From: Euclidia mi
Lineage: Eukaryota; Arthropoda; Insecta; Lepidoptera; Erebidae
Direction: 5' to 3'
DNA: 64,000 bases
Assembly: GCA_944739405.2 (NCBI GenBank)
Contig: OX123191.2
Coordinates: forward strand, 7,854,830-7,918,829
This document shows positions 44,359 to 54,848 of this stretch, one piece after another (the first letter of the stretch is position 1; every line of letters begins with the position of its first letter). The notes under the pieces are model-generated. The model searched no databases, was not told the DNA's origin, and saw only the letters and a program-made list of their open reading frames with translations. A program made the translations under genes and the position numbers.

Positions 44359-46440
44359 TCAGGTTAATAAGTTTTCTGTTTCTTTATAATCGAGGCTTAA
44401 CAACCATTCCCTAATTGCCGATTCACATTTGTCCCTTGTGAGCGAATATATAGATAGAATTCTATTTAGCTTATTGTAAAGATTCTTACCTTGGTAACAA
44501 TAAAATCGATGTGAGAAACTTGTATTTAAACGCTCACTGTCACACACCCTGTCCTTCCTTCGCACGTCTTTAAATTTTTCCGGTTCGTAAAGAGTAAGGG
44601 AGTGTTTTTTTATAAGAGTGTGGAAGATAAACAATTGTCGAACCGTTAGCACTTTCGTTAATTTATAAAGATCGGCGGTGGGGTAAATGTACGGAAGAAA
44701 ATTGCTAACTTTTAAAATAGCTCTCTGAGCTCTTTCAATTTTAATGAAATGTGTTTTTGTCGCACCGCCCCAAGCTATAATACAGTATGTTAACTGTGAC
44801 TGACATAGCGCTAAGTACACTGATTTGATTAACTCCTTATCCGCTACATGTCGTAAGTTCTTGAAGATGACAATGAGTTTACGAGTTCTTGCTGCCAGCA
44901 TGTCTATATGACTGTGGAAATTAAGATGTTGATCCACAATGACACCCAGATATTTGATTGTAGTGGTATTTTGAAGCCTGTTGCAGGAACAATTAGTGCT
45001 GTTGACCTTACTACATGTGTGTGATATTAACTCTTTATTTGCAAGTACGGTAGTTTCGGGATGTTTTAGGGAGAAAAGCATATATTTCGTTTTCACCACA
45101 TTTAATGTTAGGACGTTATAAAGGCATTTTGTTACAATATTAAAGCCACTCTGAGCACAAGAGAACGCTTCGTCCCACGTATCACCAGCGAAAAGTAGGA
45201 CAGTGTCATCGGCGTAAGTTCTGATTTTAGCGTTAGGGAGTTTGAGTTGACATAGGTCATTTATGTATGCCAGGAACAATGTTGGGCCCAGTATACTGCC
45301 CTGGGGAACACCATAGCTTGTAGAAATCTCATCACTAATCAGGTCATTAATTTTGACGCATTGAGATCGGTTAGATAGGTAGTTTTCAAAAAGTTTCAAC
45401 TGAAGGCCCCTTATGCCAAGCGATTCCAACTTTCTGATCAGGATTGGGACGGAGACTGTGTCAAAAGCTTTGGCAAGGTCTAGAAATATTGCGATAACTT
45501 TCTTTTTCTTGTCTACGTTTGTAACTACAAAATTTGCTACTTCATGAATCGCATCTGCAGTTGATTTTTTTGACCTGAAACCATATTGAGACGCTGATAA
45601 TAAATTATTACCTTCTAAAAACTGCATTAATCTTATGTTTAAAATACGTTCTAGAACCTTTGAGACGGATGAAAGGATCGAAATGGGTCTATAGTTATTG
45701 ACACAGCCTCTGTCCCCAGTCTTGTGTATTGGGTGGATTCTGGACCTTTTGAAAGCTCTTGGGAACACTCCAGTCGAAAGAGATAAATTACAAATATACG
45801 TTACAGGAGCAACTAAGGAATCTTTATTTGATTTTAAAATATTTGCTGGTATCATGTCCAACCCTACAGCACTATCAGATTTTAAATTACTAATAATTGC
45901 CTCAACTTCTTTTTCATCCGTAGGTAAGATAACGAAAGATTTAGGATTTGATTTTAAATATGTTCGCTCTGAATCCTCTGATTGAGTAAGGGTAGAAGTA
46001 ATTTTTTCAGCAAATGTTTTCCCTATATTGGCGAAGAAATAGTTTACATTATTAATGGATTGCTGTGGATCATTTGACATTAACAATTCACTAGGACTCT
46101 CGTTAGGCTTAACTGTGTAAGTTATTTCTTTTATCGTTTTCCAAAATCTCTTATTGTCTTGCCGTGCTATTTGGAGTTGTTGTTTTTCATAGTCTCTTTT
46201 AACTTTTTTCAATAACGAGCAACAAAAGTTCCTGTAACGTTTATATGTAGTCTCGATTAAATTATTCTTAGGATCCTTTTTAAATGTTTTGTATAAATTA
46301 TCCCGGTTTTTGATACACCTTAAGAGACCTGGTGTGATCCAAGGTTTTAACAAACGCTTTCTTCTAGACGTTTTAATTTTTTTAGAGTTTGTCAAAATCA
46401 AGGTGCTCAATGTTTTTAAAAAGTACTCGTTACGTACAAA
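44359..46440 (-). CDS. Reverse transcriptase of the CR1/Jockey-like LINE (5'-truncated, otherwise open)
   Basis: About 694 codons without a stop, beginning at the truncation point; the apparent start upstream (46509) lies in the SINE and is not genuine. Blocks from N to C: KPWITPGLLRCIKNRD linker, GLDMIPANILK, VNNYRPISILSSVSKVLE, QYGFRSKKSTADAI, IFLDLAKAFDTV (motif A), YGVPQGSILGPTLFLAYIND (motif B), RTYADDTVLLF (motif C) and TIKYLGVIVDQHLNFHSHI, then the C-terminal domain. All RT catalytic Asp residues are present. No endonuclease remains, so it cannot retrotranspose by itself as it stands. Confidence 0.88.
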   Translation of the reverse strand, partial: FVRNEYFLKTLSTLILTNSKKIKTSRRKRLLKPWITPGLLRCIKNRDNLYKTFKKDPKNNLIETTYKRYRNFCCSLLKKVKRDYEKQQLQIARQDNKRFWKTIKEITYTVKPNESPSELLMSNDPQQSINNVNYFFANIGKTFAEKITSTLTQSEDSERTYLKSNPKSFVILPTDEKEVEAIISNLKSDSAVGLDMIPANILKSNKDSLVAPVTYICNLSLSTGVFPRAFKRSRIHPIHKTGDRGCVNNYRPISILSSVSKVLERILNIRLMQFLEGNNLLSASQYGFRSKKSTADAIHEVANFVVTNVDKKKKVIAIFLDLAKAFDTVSVPILIRKLESLGIRGLQLKLFENYLSNRSQCVKINDLISDEISTSYGVPQGSILGPTLFLAYINDLCQLKLPNAKIRTYADDTVLLFAGDTWDEAFSCAQSGFNIVTKCLYNVLTLNVVKTKYMLFSLKHPETTVLANKELISHTCSKVNSTNCSCNRLQNTTTIKYLGVIVDQHLNFHSHIDMLAARTRKLIVIFKNLRHVADKELIKSVYLALCQSQLTYCIIAWGGATKTHFIKIERAQRAILKVSNFLPYIYPTADLYKLTKVLTVRQLFIFHTLIKKHSLTLYEPEKFKDVRRKDRVCDSERLNTSFSHRFYCYQGKNLYNKLNRILSIYSLTRDKCESAIREWLLSLDYKETENLLT

Positions 46441-46589
46441 GTTATAGATAGCTAAAGGTAAGCAACGTCTACACAGGTCACCATTTTGATGGTTGACTAC
46501 TCGTGGCATTTAGAAGAGAGCAACCGCACCTTGGTGGGTTGCTAAAGTCCTCGGTCCCAGTTCTCGTTTGACAGACATTTACACGGTAG

Positions 46590-46897
46590 TAGAGCCTTGC
46601 TGATTTCAGCATGAATGAGCCGGCTCGACCGGAAGTACTACCCTCTCACAGAAAATCGACGGAAAGTAACAGTACCTAAACTGTTGGGTTTTGTTCGGTG
46701 AATGAGATTGCCGGAGGCCCTATCTCCTATTCCTTCTTCCTCATCCCACTCCTCATCCTATCCCTTTTCACATCCCAAGGAGCGGCAACGCACTTTTGAA
46801 TCCTGTGTTGTTGCTTGTGTCCATGGGCGGCGGTAATTGCTTACCATCAGGCGATCCGTCTGTTCGTTTGCCGCCTATTACTATAAAAAAAAACACA
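46590..46897 (+). mobile_element. SINE-like repeat, family R, sense copy
   Basis: Starts TAGTAGAGCCTTGCTGATTTC, has GAGCCGGCTCGACCGG, TCACAGAAAATCGACGG, CCATGGGCGGCGGTAATTGC, GCGATCCGTCTGTTCG, and ends with an A run (46886-46895). It lies between the promoter part and the tail of the 5S SINE. Confidence 0.85.
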
Positions 46898-46955
46898 TAC
46901 ACTCCACAACATTCACAGGCACCTGAGTTGGCCACACATTCATATGAAGAAATTC

Positions 46956-47261
46956 TCATCTTTTAAATCTGAGCTTCTAGTATTTTATTTGTGTGTAGTT
47001 CTGGCCATGTAAATAAGGCCTAATAAGTTGTAAGTTTTGTAGTAAATGTGATATATGCTCAGGTTATATTATTTGTACATGTATGATTAATATTGTCTGT
47101 AATGTTTCAAGGTTTGTGGCATCTGAAATATTGTTATTAATATGTATTTCCAGAGGTGGCTCTCAACTACTTTTAGAAATAAGTTACTACAAGTTTTGTG
47201 AGGACAAGATTCTACTTCAATCTATACTTGTTTACTCATTACTTATAATAATATAATAAAG
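46956..47261. other. Unassigned sequence
   Basis: AT-rich; nothing recognised. Confidence 0.4.
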
Positions 47262-47437
47262 CTCAAGAGTTTATTTGAGTGAACGCGCTAATCTCAGGAA
47301 ATACTGGTTCGATTTGAATACTTATTTTGTTTTCGATAGCCCACTTGTCGTAGCAGGCCATATTGCATCACGCTATGATCCACGGGTGCATAACAGTAGC
47401 CTTAAGAAACTCGTGTGTTACAGTGGGCTCAGCTAGT
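47262..47437 (+). mobile_element. Helitron-like repeat ending CAGCTAG
   Basis: AAAGCTCAAGAGTTTATTTGAGTGAACGCGC, CTAATCTCAGGAAATACTGG and CATCACGCTATGATCC, ending GTGGGCTCAGCTAG followed by T. The block order is like 41155-41340. Confidence 0.55.
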
Positions 47438-47663
47438 ACGACTATAGTATGCCCTCAGAACACCATGCTATATAGTTAAGTAATGGATGATGACCTTCAC
47501 ATCTTCATCTGGCGCCATGGGGTAGATTTGATAGGCTAAGAAAAAACTACTAGAAATATGGTACATTCTCCACTTAAAGTCAACACAGCGAGATCAGCGA
47601 GTTAAAATCTAGGTATATATATTTTAATATACAAAACAATCAAAGATACCAAATCAAAACTCA

Positions 47664-47885
47664 TCCCTACTAATATTATAAATTCGAAAGTGTGTATGTA
47701 TGTATGTTCCGCTTTCACGCTAAAACGGCTGAACCGATTTTGTTGAAATTTGATATAGGGATATACTGCACCATGGAGACGGACATAGGCTACCATAAGA
47801 TGCAAAAATTAGGAGGGATTGTAGGTAGGCTAGAAGTTTGTTCGGCACAAATTTACCCCTTGGAAGTAAGAACGCATGCGCTATA
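47664..47885 (+). mobile_element. Helitron 5' portion
   Basis: TCCCTACTAATATTATAAATTCG is a Helitron 5'-type start (TC). AAACGGCTGAACCGATTTTG and TGAAATTTGATATAGG follow. The 3' end is missing or displaced. Confidence 0.6.
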
Positions 47886-48030
47886 ATAATTGAGTGCGCA
47901 TGTGCGTATATCTGTCAGTACTGACATATCATACATAATGACATATTGTGCACGGTGATTACATTGTTCGCATACCTATATAAACTAATAATTGTATATA
48001 AACTAATATTAAACGGCTGAAACTATTTTC

Positions 48031-48328
48031 TCTACTAATATTATAAATGCGAAAGTGTTTATAGATATACATATATTGCATATGTATTGGAACATGGCTT
48101 TGGCATTTGACTGTATGCAAGGCGATGTTATTATGTAGGTACCTTTCGGTACCTAGATATAATGGTAGGTGGGTATATAGTGTCATGAATACTGAACGAG
48201 CTACTTTGTACCCTATAGAGTTTCTGAATTATTTAAAATAATCAGGAGTGTCTTCACACAACTTGAGACTGAAAGTAGACTTTTGTTACCCCGAATTTAA
48301 CGCGCGCGAAGCCGCGGGCAAAAGCTAG
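48031..48328 (+). mobile_element. Nonautonomous Helitron, complete ends
   Basis: Starts TCTACTAATATTATAAATGCG and ends GCGCGAAGCCGCGGGCAAAAGCTAG at 48328, followed by T. TC at 5', CTAG at 3', a GC-rich hairpin near the 3' end and no TSD are the Helitron criteria. 298 bp, no Rep/helicase. Confidence 0.78.
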
Positions 48329-48358
48329 TTAAAAATAAAATAAAATACAACACAATAC

Positions 48359-48574
48359 CACGGTAATAATATCTAACAGTATTGTAACTCCATACAAACG
48401 CACGAAACTCGAGTTATACCTACGCGCCTCGAGCAGAGTACCCATTAGACTGTGCGGACTGTGCCTACAGTACCCACAGCCACGATCGTGCCGCAGCTCG
48501 CATGCGGCGCGTCTGGTAGGTATATAACTCACGAAGACGGCCGAGTTACAATACTGTCAGATTATATTACCGTG
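48359..48574. mobile_element. 216-bp MITE, copy 2, with 7-bp TSD
   Basis: Begins CACGGTAATAATATCTAACA and ends ...TATTACCGTG. TSD ACAATAC at 48352-48358 and 48575-48581. It has the same length as 22066-22281 and lies in the opposite orientation. It starts 31 bp after the Helitron end. Confidence 0.93.
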
Positions 48575-48581
48575 ACAATAC

Positions 48582-50309
48582 ATTATGAACTTAACAGAAC
48601 AGAAAATGAAGTACAAATTACTATTATTAAGACCGGCACTCTCGTGATAGAGGTAAGATTGCTGCATAGCGCCGATAAAGCAGGTGGATACAGCAACGGC
48701 CATATTTAAGTTCCAGGTTCATTTAAGTTTCCAAGGCCAGTTCTTTATGCCATTCATATTTTCTAGGCTCTTACTCTTTGTTCAATTTGAAAGGAGACAT
48801 TTAAAATGCTTCGTTTCGCGGGTTCAGGTTAATTCGCACAATGTTACGAACACTTGATTTAAGTTACGTAAAAAGATAAGCGCTGACCAAAATAGACTAT
48901 TTGACGTCGATAAAACATTTTTAAGCATTTAATATTTAATCGCTATCGACACTAAGTGTAACTAAGAATAATTTCCATGCTACTTTGAATAATTTCCAGA
49001 TTATAAAATCTAGTCAATTTTCTCGAAAATAAATCATGCCACGCATCTACAACTTTATCATTACGTGAAGCAAATACCTAGAAATCCAGTCACTTTACAC
49101 GACCACATATGTACATATTCCAGCAGCTTTTTCTATTACAAGTACAAATAGCTGCAATTATAAATAAACATCACACGCCATGACGGGGAACATTCACATT
49201 TTGGTACATTATCAGAATATTTAGTGTTGGCGTGTGCCCTGCGCGTGCACTTGTCGTATAATTGGTTTGAACCGCCTCTAACCAGTAATATCACACTTTG
49301 AACGGACTCACCCCAATAATTTAGCCGGCGAACATTCTGCGAAATATTATTCTCACTATCCTGCTCGATTTTACTGCAGTGAACTGCAGAGTTGGCTTTG
49401 TTGAAAAATTGCAAGTAAATGCCGTCGTAGATATGCTTTTGAGCAGTTTTTGAAAGTCTGAAACTGTTCATTGGTTCCATTTGTGCATAACTAGCTTTTT
49501 GCCGAAATTTTACAGGCGTTAATTGATTCATATATCTCTTTGTAATTAACACTATGATGTTATGTTTACTCATACCACCTGCCATTATTTTGACACTGTT
49601 GCAAGCTGTGATCACGGATAAACTGAACCATGTGCTTGCAGCAGTGCCTAAATAACGGCACCTCAATACGTTTAATATTCTATTCTAAATTATCTTTAAA
49701 TGACGACTTACTCACTAGGAAGAATAAATTATGTGTTGCGAGGGACTTTACAATAATTCAATTAAAGGACACAAAGTTTAGCAGTTCCGGAACAGCAATT
49801 TATGGATCACATAAAGTTTGGTCTCGTGTAGGGATTAAACCTAGAACACTCGACGCAGTCTAGCAGGCAGGCAACAGCTTAAACCATCATGGCATACGTA
49901 CAGTATCATAGTTTATTTGTGTACTTTGCAATACGTTTATTACTTAAATAGTCTATAATTAGCGAGTTTACGTAGGCAAACCATTGATATTTTTTAGTAT
50001 GCATAAATTGTTTTTCGACTCAATAATATTTTGTTACCAATATTGTTACAATTATTATTCTATTTTCCCAAAGTATTTCTGAAATATATTATGTCAAATT
50101 GAGCTTTGATAACTTGTATTGTTTCATAGTAATAATGTGTATTGTGTAAAATATTAGGTTGAAAACAAACTGTCGTGCAATACTAATCTTAAGTTATTAG
50201 CGTATTCAATTGTTAATTATCACTTTATAAAGCGCTCTTGAGCGCATACCGATGACTTTTCGGAGTTATGTGCATTGTGCGTCATTAAGTGTAAATTGTC
50301 GCTTGCCCC
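48582..50309. other. Unassigned sequence
   Basis: A tRNA-like scrap may lie near 49810-49885 (minus strand). No gene recognised; the 176-codon minus-strand frame at 49136-49666 has no motif. Confidence 0.4.
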
Positions 50310-50535
50310 GTGCCTTGGAGAGCACGATAAGCCGTCGGTCCCGGCTGTCATGAAGATCTTTGACAGTCGTTATAGGAAGTCAGTACCTATGAATAAACTG
50401 ACACTAGTCTAAACCGTGGAATATGGCCATCCCTTTGGGTTGCGGAGGTCAGACAGCCAGTCGCTCCGTGGGAAAGCTAATATTTAATCTGGTTAGACTA
50501 GAAATCGGACCCGAGGTTTTAACTGGGATAAAGCT
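50310..50535 (+). mobile_element. SINE with 5S-like mid module and GATGATG tail
   Basis: CCGTGCCTTGGAGAGCACGATAAGCC, GTCGGTCCCGGCTGTC, CCAGTCGCTCCGTGGG, CTGGTTAGACTAGAAATCGGACCC and a GGAGGATGATG tail. Modules are shared with 31105-31395 and the middle of the 5S SINEs. A LINE-type tail suggests an RTE partner. Confidence 0.65.
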
Positions 50536-50674
50536 AGGAGGATGATGAAAAGGTGTATAACAACGTCGTGAGGAAACCTGCACTTCTGAGAATTCTGCAT
50601 AATGTTCTTGAAAAATATGTGAAGTTTGACAACCCGCCAGCGTGGTGTAATACGTCCTTGCTCTTCTCGTAATG

Positions 50675-50934
50675 TTATGTTTACTAGAGTAGAACAAGAG
50701 TCTAAATTTAAACCAAGGGATCGTAGTAAATTAAAAATAGTGGCATGTAGAAGCACCTTTCACAAAAAAAATTGTTTCATGATGTGTATCAAAGTTTATA
50801 ATCATATTCCACGATCAATAAGAGATTTGCCTACATCACAATTTAAACTCAGACTCAAACATTGGTTGGTTGAAAATTGCTTCTACACAATATCGGAATT
50901 TTTTAATTATAAACAAATCATTAATAATTTATGA
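50675..50934 (+). pseudogene. C-terminal tip of LINE ORF2
   Basis: Ends in a terminal block, FMMCIKVYNHIPRSIRDL and FKLRLKHWLVENCFYTISEFF, as in many CR1-group and Jockey-group proteins (compare LWNALPLEVR.. FTFKTRVRQYYLD at 57400). Only the last 80 or so codons remain. Confidence 0.7.
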
Positions 50935-51166
50935 CATTTATATCTTGCAACATTGTATTTTATTATTTTAATGATGGTATGACTGTATGACTTGACATTT
51001 AATTTTTGACATTTTTTTTTAGATTTATATAATTTGATTTTAATATTCAATTTTATCTTATGTTTAAATTTTCGCATACCTACTAATGGTGAAATGTGTA
51101 CTTCTAACTACTATAAGAACTTTATGTAAACCATTTCAAGCGAATAAATGATTCTGATTCTGATTC
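50675..51166 (+). mobile_element. CR1-like LINE 3' fragment in SINE C
   Basis: Flanked by TAATG (50670-50674 and 51167-51171). The coding tail is followed by a 3' UTR ending AATGATTCTGATTCTGATTC, the short tandem 3' repeat typical of CR1-group elements. Confidence 0.75.
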
Positions 51167-51239
51167 TAATGAGAAGAGTCCTATGCCTAGCAGTGGAATA
51201 GCTAATTTACAGAATTGATGATTATGTAAGCCGAGCTAA

Positions 51240-52739
51240 CGAAATCTAAATTTGATCTTTCTCTCACCATGGAAAAAGGACTTTAAACATAATCCCGTGT
51301 AAACCAGCCGTGGTTAAGCCACGGCTCGTTTATAAGGCTTCTATGCAGATCAAGTGGGGCAAGCGGTTGTGGATTAAAAAGCGCTGTTTGTACAATACGA
51401 CATCGTTATCGATAGCTATCTTTAAAGCTTTGTGGGCTAGGAAATAATATTACATCGCGGGCTGAAGCATCTTGGCACGTCTAAAGTAAAATAGAATAAC
51501 AGCGACGAATAGATTGCTCTAAGATATGATATAAAACTCTTAGATATGATATAAAACACATTTTGTTTAAAGTATTTTAATAGAAAATTTAAATGGAAGG
51601 AAAGAGAAATAGAAAGAGAGAGAGAGGCACGCAGTAAATAAAAAGAAAATTTCTTTGTTTCTTACAAACTTTTTGATTACACACGAAACGCTTATTAAAT
51701 ACCAAGTTAGTTAGTGGTGCATTTGAGACTATTTAAACATTAATAATGAGAAGTATTGTGTAATCCAAAGGCATAGCGATATTTCATGGCTTAGAGCAGT
51801 ACAGTATATTTAGGGTACTTACAGGAGTAAGTAAGTTTATGAACATCTTTGAAAGTCGATATGAGGACATATCGACTTTCAAAGATGTTCATAAAAACCG
51901 GGCCCGACGGTTTAACGTGCTTTCCGAGTCACGGGGCAAGCAATAATGAACTATTTAATTCTGCTTGCAAGTATTTGTATACGTATATGTAATACATATA
52001 TGCTTAAATACTTAAATATAAATTAATAGTAGTAGTTGAATCAACTGACTATATCAGAGCATACTCCACAAAACAAACGGCAGCAACACTCAAAACATCG
52101 ACGTTATAAAGAAAAACATTCGTTCAGCGGAGACGCTCACAACTTCGTTCATTTAAGTTTTCGCATCAGTACTTATGCACAGCTTTAATGCATATCATCG
52201 CGAGCAGTGTTTGTTGCCCTGTCTATGAGAATGATGTATTGCAGTCGTATTGTGTATTGCATTAGGGACTGACGGTCGATACACTTACTTTGGGTCTTTT
52301 ACTATCGCTCGTAGCGACTGTAGTTAGATACGATAGAAACATGTTTGAATAATTTCAACCGGAGGTGTTTTATTCCTATGATCTTCAGTAGTTCAAGGTG
52401 CATGTTTAAATATTAAATAATATAAAGAGTATGATGGTAGCTCAAGTGATCTGTTTATGACCCATGACCTAGAAAAATGGTTCTAAATCATTAGGCCAAA
52501 TCGCCTAAAGGTAGATTTCCATTCCGACTGAGCCATCTGTGAGAAATCAATGCAAATGTTACATGGTTTATGTAATATTACTCGCGTATGCAAATCTTTA
52601 TAATAATAACAAAACAGTAAATACAAGATTTCTTCTGCTATAAGTCTTAAGATTTATGTTCATAATGCGTAAAATCTCAGTACTTATTATAGTAAACGAT
52701 ATGCGTTTCTATAGTGGTGGTACAACGCTTCTAATTCAT
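51240..52739. other. Unassigned sequence with a palindrome
   Basis: No gene recognised. The hairpin at 51836-51895 is separate. Confidence 0.4.
51836..51895. repeat. Perfect 28-bp hairpin, 4-nt loop
   Basis: Arms 51836-51863 and 51868-51895 are exact complements (TTTATGAACATCTTTGAAAG...); loop AGGA. It is followed by CGGGCCCGACGG...GCTTTCCGAGTCACGG, a minus-strand scrap of the 5S-SINE mid module. Confidence 0.93.
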
Positions 52740-52811
52740 AAATCAATGGCAACCATGTCTTTGATGAGAGCTCTAACAGCTTTCATCGGAGACACGGCTG
52801 GCCATTGATTT
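52740..52811 (+). other. pre-miRNA-like imperfect hairpin (candidate)
   Basis: A 72-nt stem-loop. Arm 52740-52772 pairs with 52778-52811 over about 30 positions, including three G:U-type pairs, one bulge and two mismatched positions; loop CTAAC. Size and imperfect pairing suit an animal miRNA precursor, but I matched no known miRNA. The alternative is a decayed inverted repeat. Expression is unknown. Confidence 0.3.
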
Positions 52812-52974
52812 GCGTGGAATATGGATGTACGCATTTCAGGGGACACGAACGCTTCACCAGGCTGTATTTCGAATTTAATTCTAATTCTGTTTATATTCCG
52901 GTGTGATTTTGTTTCTAGAGATGACGAGTCCTGTTATTTAACTGAGGCAAATAATAATATTTACTATATGACTC

Positions 52975-53165
52975 TATCTTTGTAGTCAACTGGATAGATA
53001 GGTTTGATTCTTGGGTCGAGCTAAAGTGTTACTGAGTTTTTACGAAGTCTCAGTAGCAGCACGGAGTCAGGCATTTACGTGAGACCTAAAAAATCATAAG
53101 GCGAAATTTGGCTGTCATATTACATATCTGCCTATCCCTTCGGCATAGGCGTGACGATATAAAAA
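52975..53165 (+). mobile_element. SINE A, degraded head
   Basis: GTAGTCAACTGGATAGATAGG..TTGGGTCGAG (remnant head), GTCTCAGTAGCAGCACGGAGTC, GTGAGACCTAAAAAATCATAAGGCG and CTGCCTATCCCTTCGGC tail. Confidence 0.78.
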
Positions 53166-54339
53166 AGACGTATCAGTGCTGCATCGCGACTTCGAGTGTA
53201 TTAATCTGTGTAGCAGAAGCGTCGCAGATATTCAGAGTTACCCAGATAAAGACCATCCAGAAACATCACGTACATATAATATAACATTAACAATTTGACT
53301 CCATTAGAGACGAGGTTGTAGAAGAAATGGTTGCTTCTATCATCCAACTATATTTATATTTATCGATCCTCCTTTCCACAGAATATATTATAGACCAGCT
53401 AGTTTCTAGAAGCGTCGTCATTGTCCTGCAAGTAGTGCAGGTATAATAGAGACAGCATAAAGCTTAATGAAATAAAGTTCAAAATGGTACACTCGAAAAT
53501 TATGATTTTGCCCACAGTTTGTTTGTTTAGGACGGCATAGGTGTTGATGTACTAATTGTTTACGTGAGGCGAATTCAATTTGTTAACCAAACACACTGAG
53601 GTTTTATTTTGAAATTAATTTTGTTTCGAAATAATATAGTTTATTTGTAATGTGGTTTGTAGCTCTAATTTAAAGTACCAAAACAACAATAGATAATTAA
53701 TATAAGGTAAGATGGAGCTTGGATTTATGAAATAAAAACACATCAAGTCTAAGTCAATATATAGGTATTGTTGTATAGATACCTGTATTTGTGGATTCAT
53801 TATGAATGTTTAACCAAATAGAAAGAAACTAATCTATAAGCACCATTTTATTATAAAAGGTAAAAAAAAACGAAACAAATCTTCGACATTCAATAGAGTA
53901 TTCAAGGCCAGAAACCCTGCTTCATTTACCTTGAAGGTTAAAAATAATTGGTAACTTCATACGAATTGTGGATGATAGGTTCCCTCGCTAATTGTGCAAT
54001 TATGCCATCCTGTAGCTTGATACTTTATGAGGAGTAAAATCGATCTTCATTCGAGAACGAATGGGGCATTGTACCTTTCGACGAAGTATGTATATTATCT
54101 ATGCATAATTGTACGCCCAATTTATTTATAGAACGTTGGATATGAATGTGAATCTTTTTCTAAAATTCCTTTTTCGAATTTATACTATGCGAGAATGTTA
54201 TTATTTTTATCCACTAGGAATAACTAATAAACATGGCCTGCCTTTAAGCTTATAAGACTACAACAAAACTTCGAAATTTGGTTGAGAAATAAAGTTATTT
54301 TAATGCAATATCCAAAAGAATTTCTATATCCAGTCTTAA
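53166..54339. other. Unassigned sequence
   Basis: AT-rich; nothing recognised. Confidence 0.45.
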
Positions 54340-54388
54340 GGTAAGATTATGATTGTTTATTTGACAAATAAACAATCATAATCTTGCC
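54340..54388. repeat. 23-bp hairpin, 3-nt loop
   Basis: Arms 54340-54362 and 54366-54388 (GGTAAGATTATGATTGTTTA...) with one mismatch; loop GAC. Confidence 0.9.
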
Positions 54389-54836
54389 GAATATTGCTTT
54401 TTATAAATGAGTTTGCTTAATATTAGAACATTCTCCATTTTAAAGGTTGCTATGATAAAATAGCTACAGCAAAATCGTATTTCATAATAAAACCAAAACA
54501 TGTTTTAACCCTCAAGCAAATTGCACTGAAAACGGATACGCCAAAGTTAGGGGCCAACTCGGCCGCAAGGCACTACCAACTAATAAAGGAAACATTTAAT
54601 TAACGTAATTCTAAGTTTGGTCAGTCGTAAACTTATTAAATCAAAAGGCCAGGGCTTGAAGAACATAAGATTAGCCTGTGCACATGTTAACGACTTATAC
54701 ACATATGGGTACCGTAGGGTGACCAAGTCTAGGAAAGATTTGATTTTGTATGTTTGTAACTAATAAACTCAAAAACTACGTGACCGTTTTCCAAGCAATA
54801 AACCTTTAAACTTAAACAATTAAAAATTATAAATAA
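54389..54836. other. Unassigned sequence
   Basis: Nothing recognised. Confidence 0.4.
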
Positions 54837-54848
54837 TAATATTCTACC

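Larger units (their letters stand above)
43717..46440 (-). mobile_element. 5'-truncated CR1/Jockey-like LINE inserted in a 5S SINE
   Basis: TSD GTTATA at 43711-43716 and 46441-46446. Reading leftward: RT ORF, an (AC)n microsatellite directly after the stop, a long AT-rich 3' UTR (with ...TTTATTTCATAGCTTTGATTG), ending AAATAAATAAAATTATTATTATT. The endonuclease is missing. Confidence 0.88.
43691..46955 (+). mobile_element. 5S-derived SINE split by two later insertions
   Basis: The SINE pieces are 43691-43716 (GACTTGACC.TTCGTTATA, matching the head leader), 46441-46589 (AGGTAAGCAACG..CACAGGTCACCATTTTGATGG, the 5S promoter, diverged) and about 46900-46955 (CACCTGAGTTGGCCACACATTC, matching the tail of the 35693 copy). 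Between them lie a CR1-like LINE (43717-46440) and a family R repeat (46590-46897). Confidence 0.8.
50545..51235 (+). mobile_element. SINE C split by a LINE fragment
   Basis: Left part: CGTCGTGAGGAAACCTGCACTTCTG, CCAGCGTGGTG and CTTGCTCTTCTC. Right part (after 51171): GAGAAGAGTCCTATGCCTAGCAGTGG, the expected continuation. A CR1-type 3' fragment lies between. Confidence 0.65.

Noticed and set aside
44184..44414. Cys/Val-repeat protein on the plus strand
   Set aside because: It is a translation of the (GT)n microsatellite.
46441..46509. N-terminal extension of the LINE RT ORF
   Set aside because: Those codons lie in the 5S SINE beyond the LINE's TSD.
49136..49666. 176-codon minus-strand ORF
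   Set aside because: Long for AT-rich DNA but has no domain or repeat match; composition looks random.
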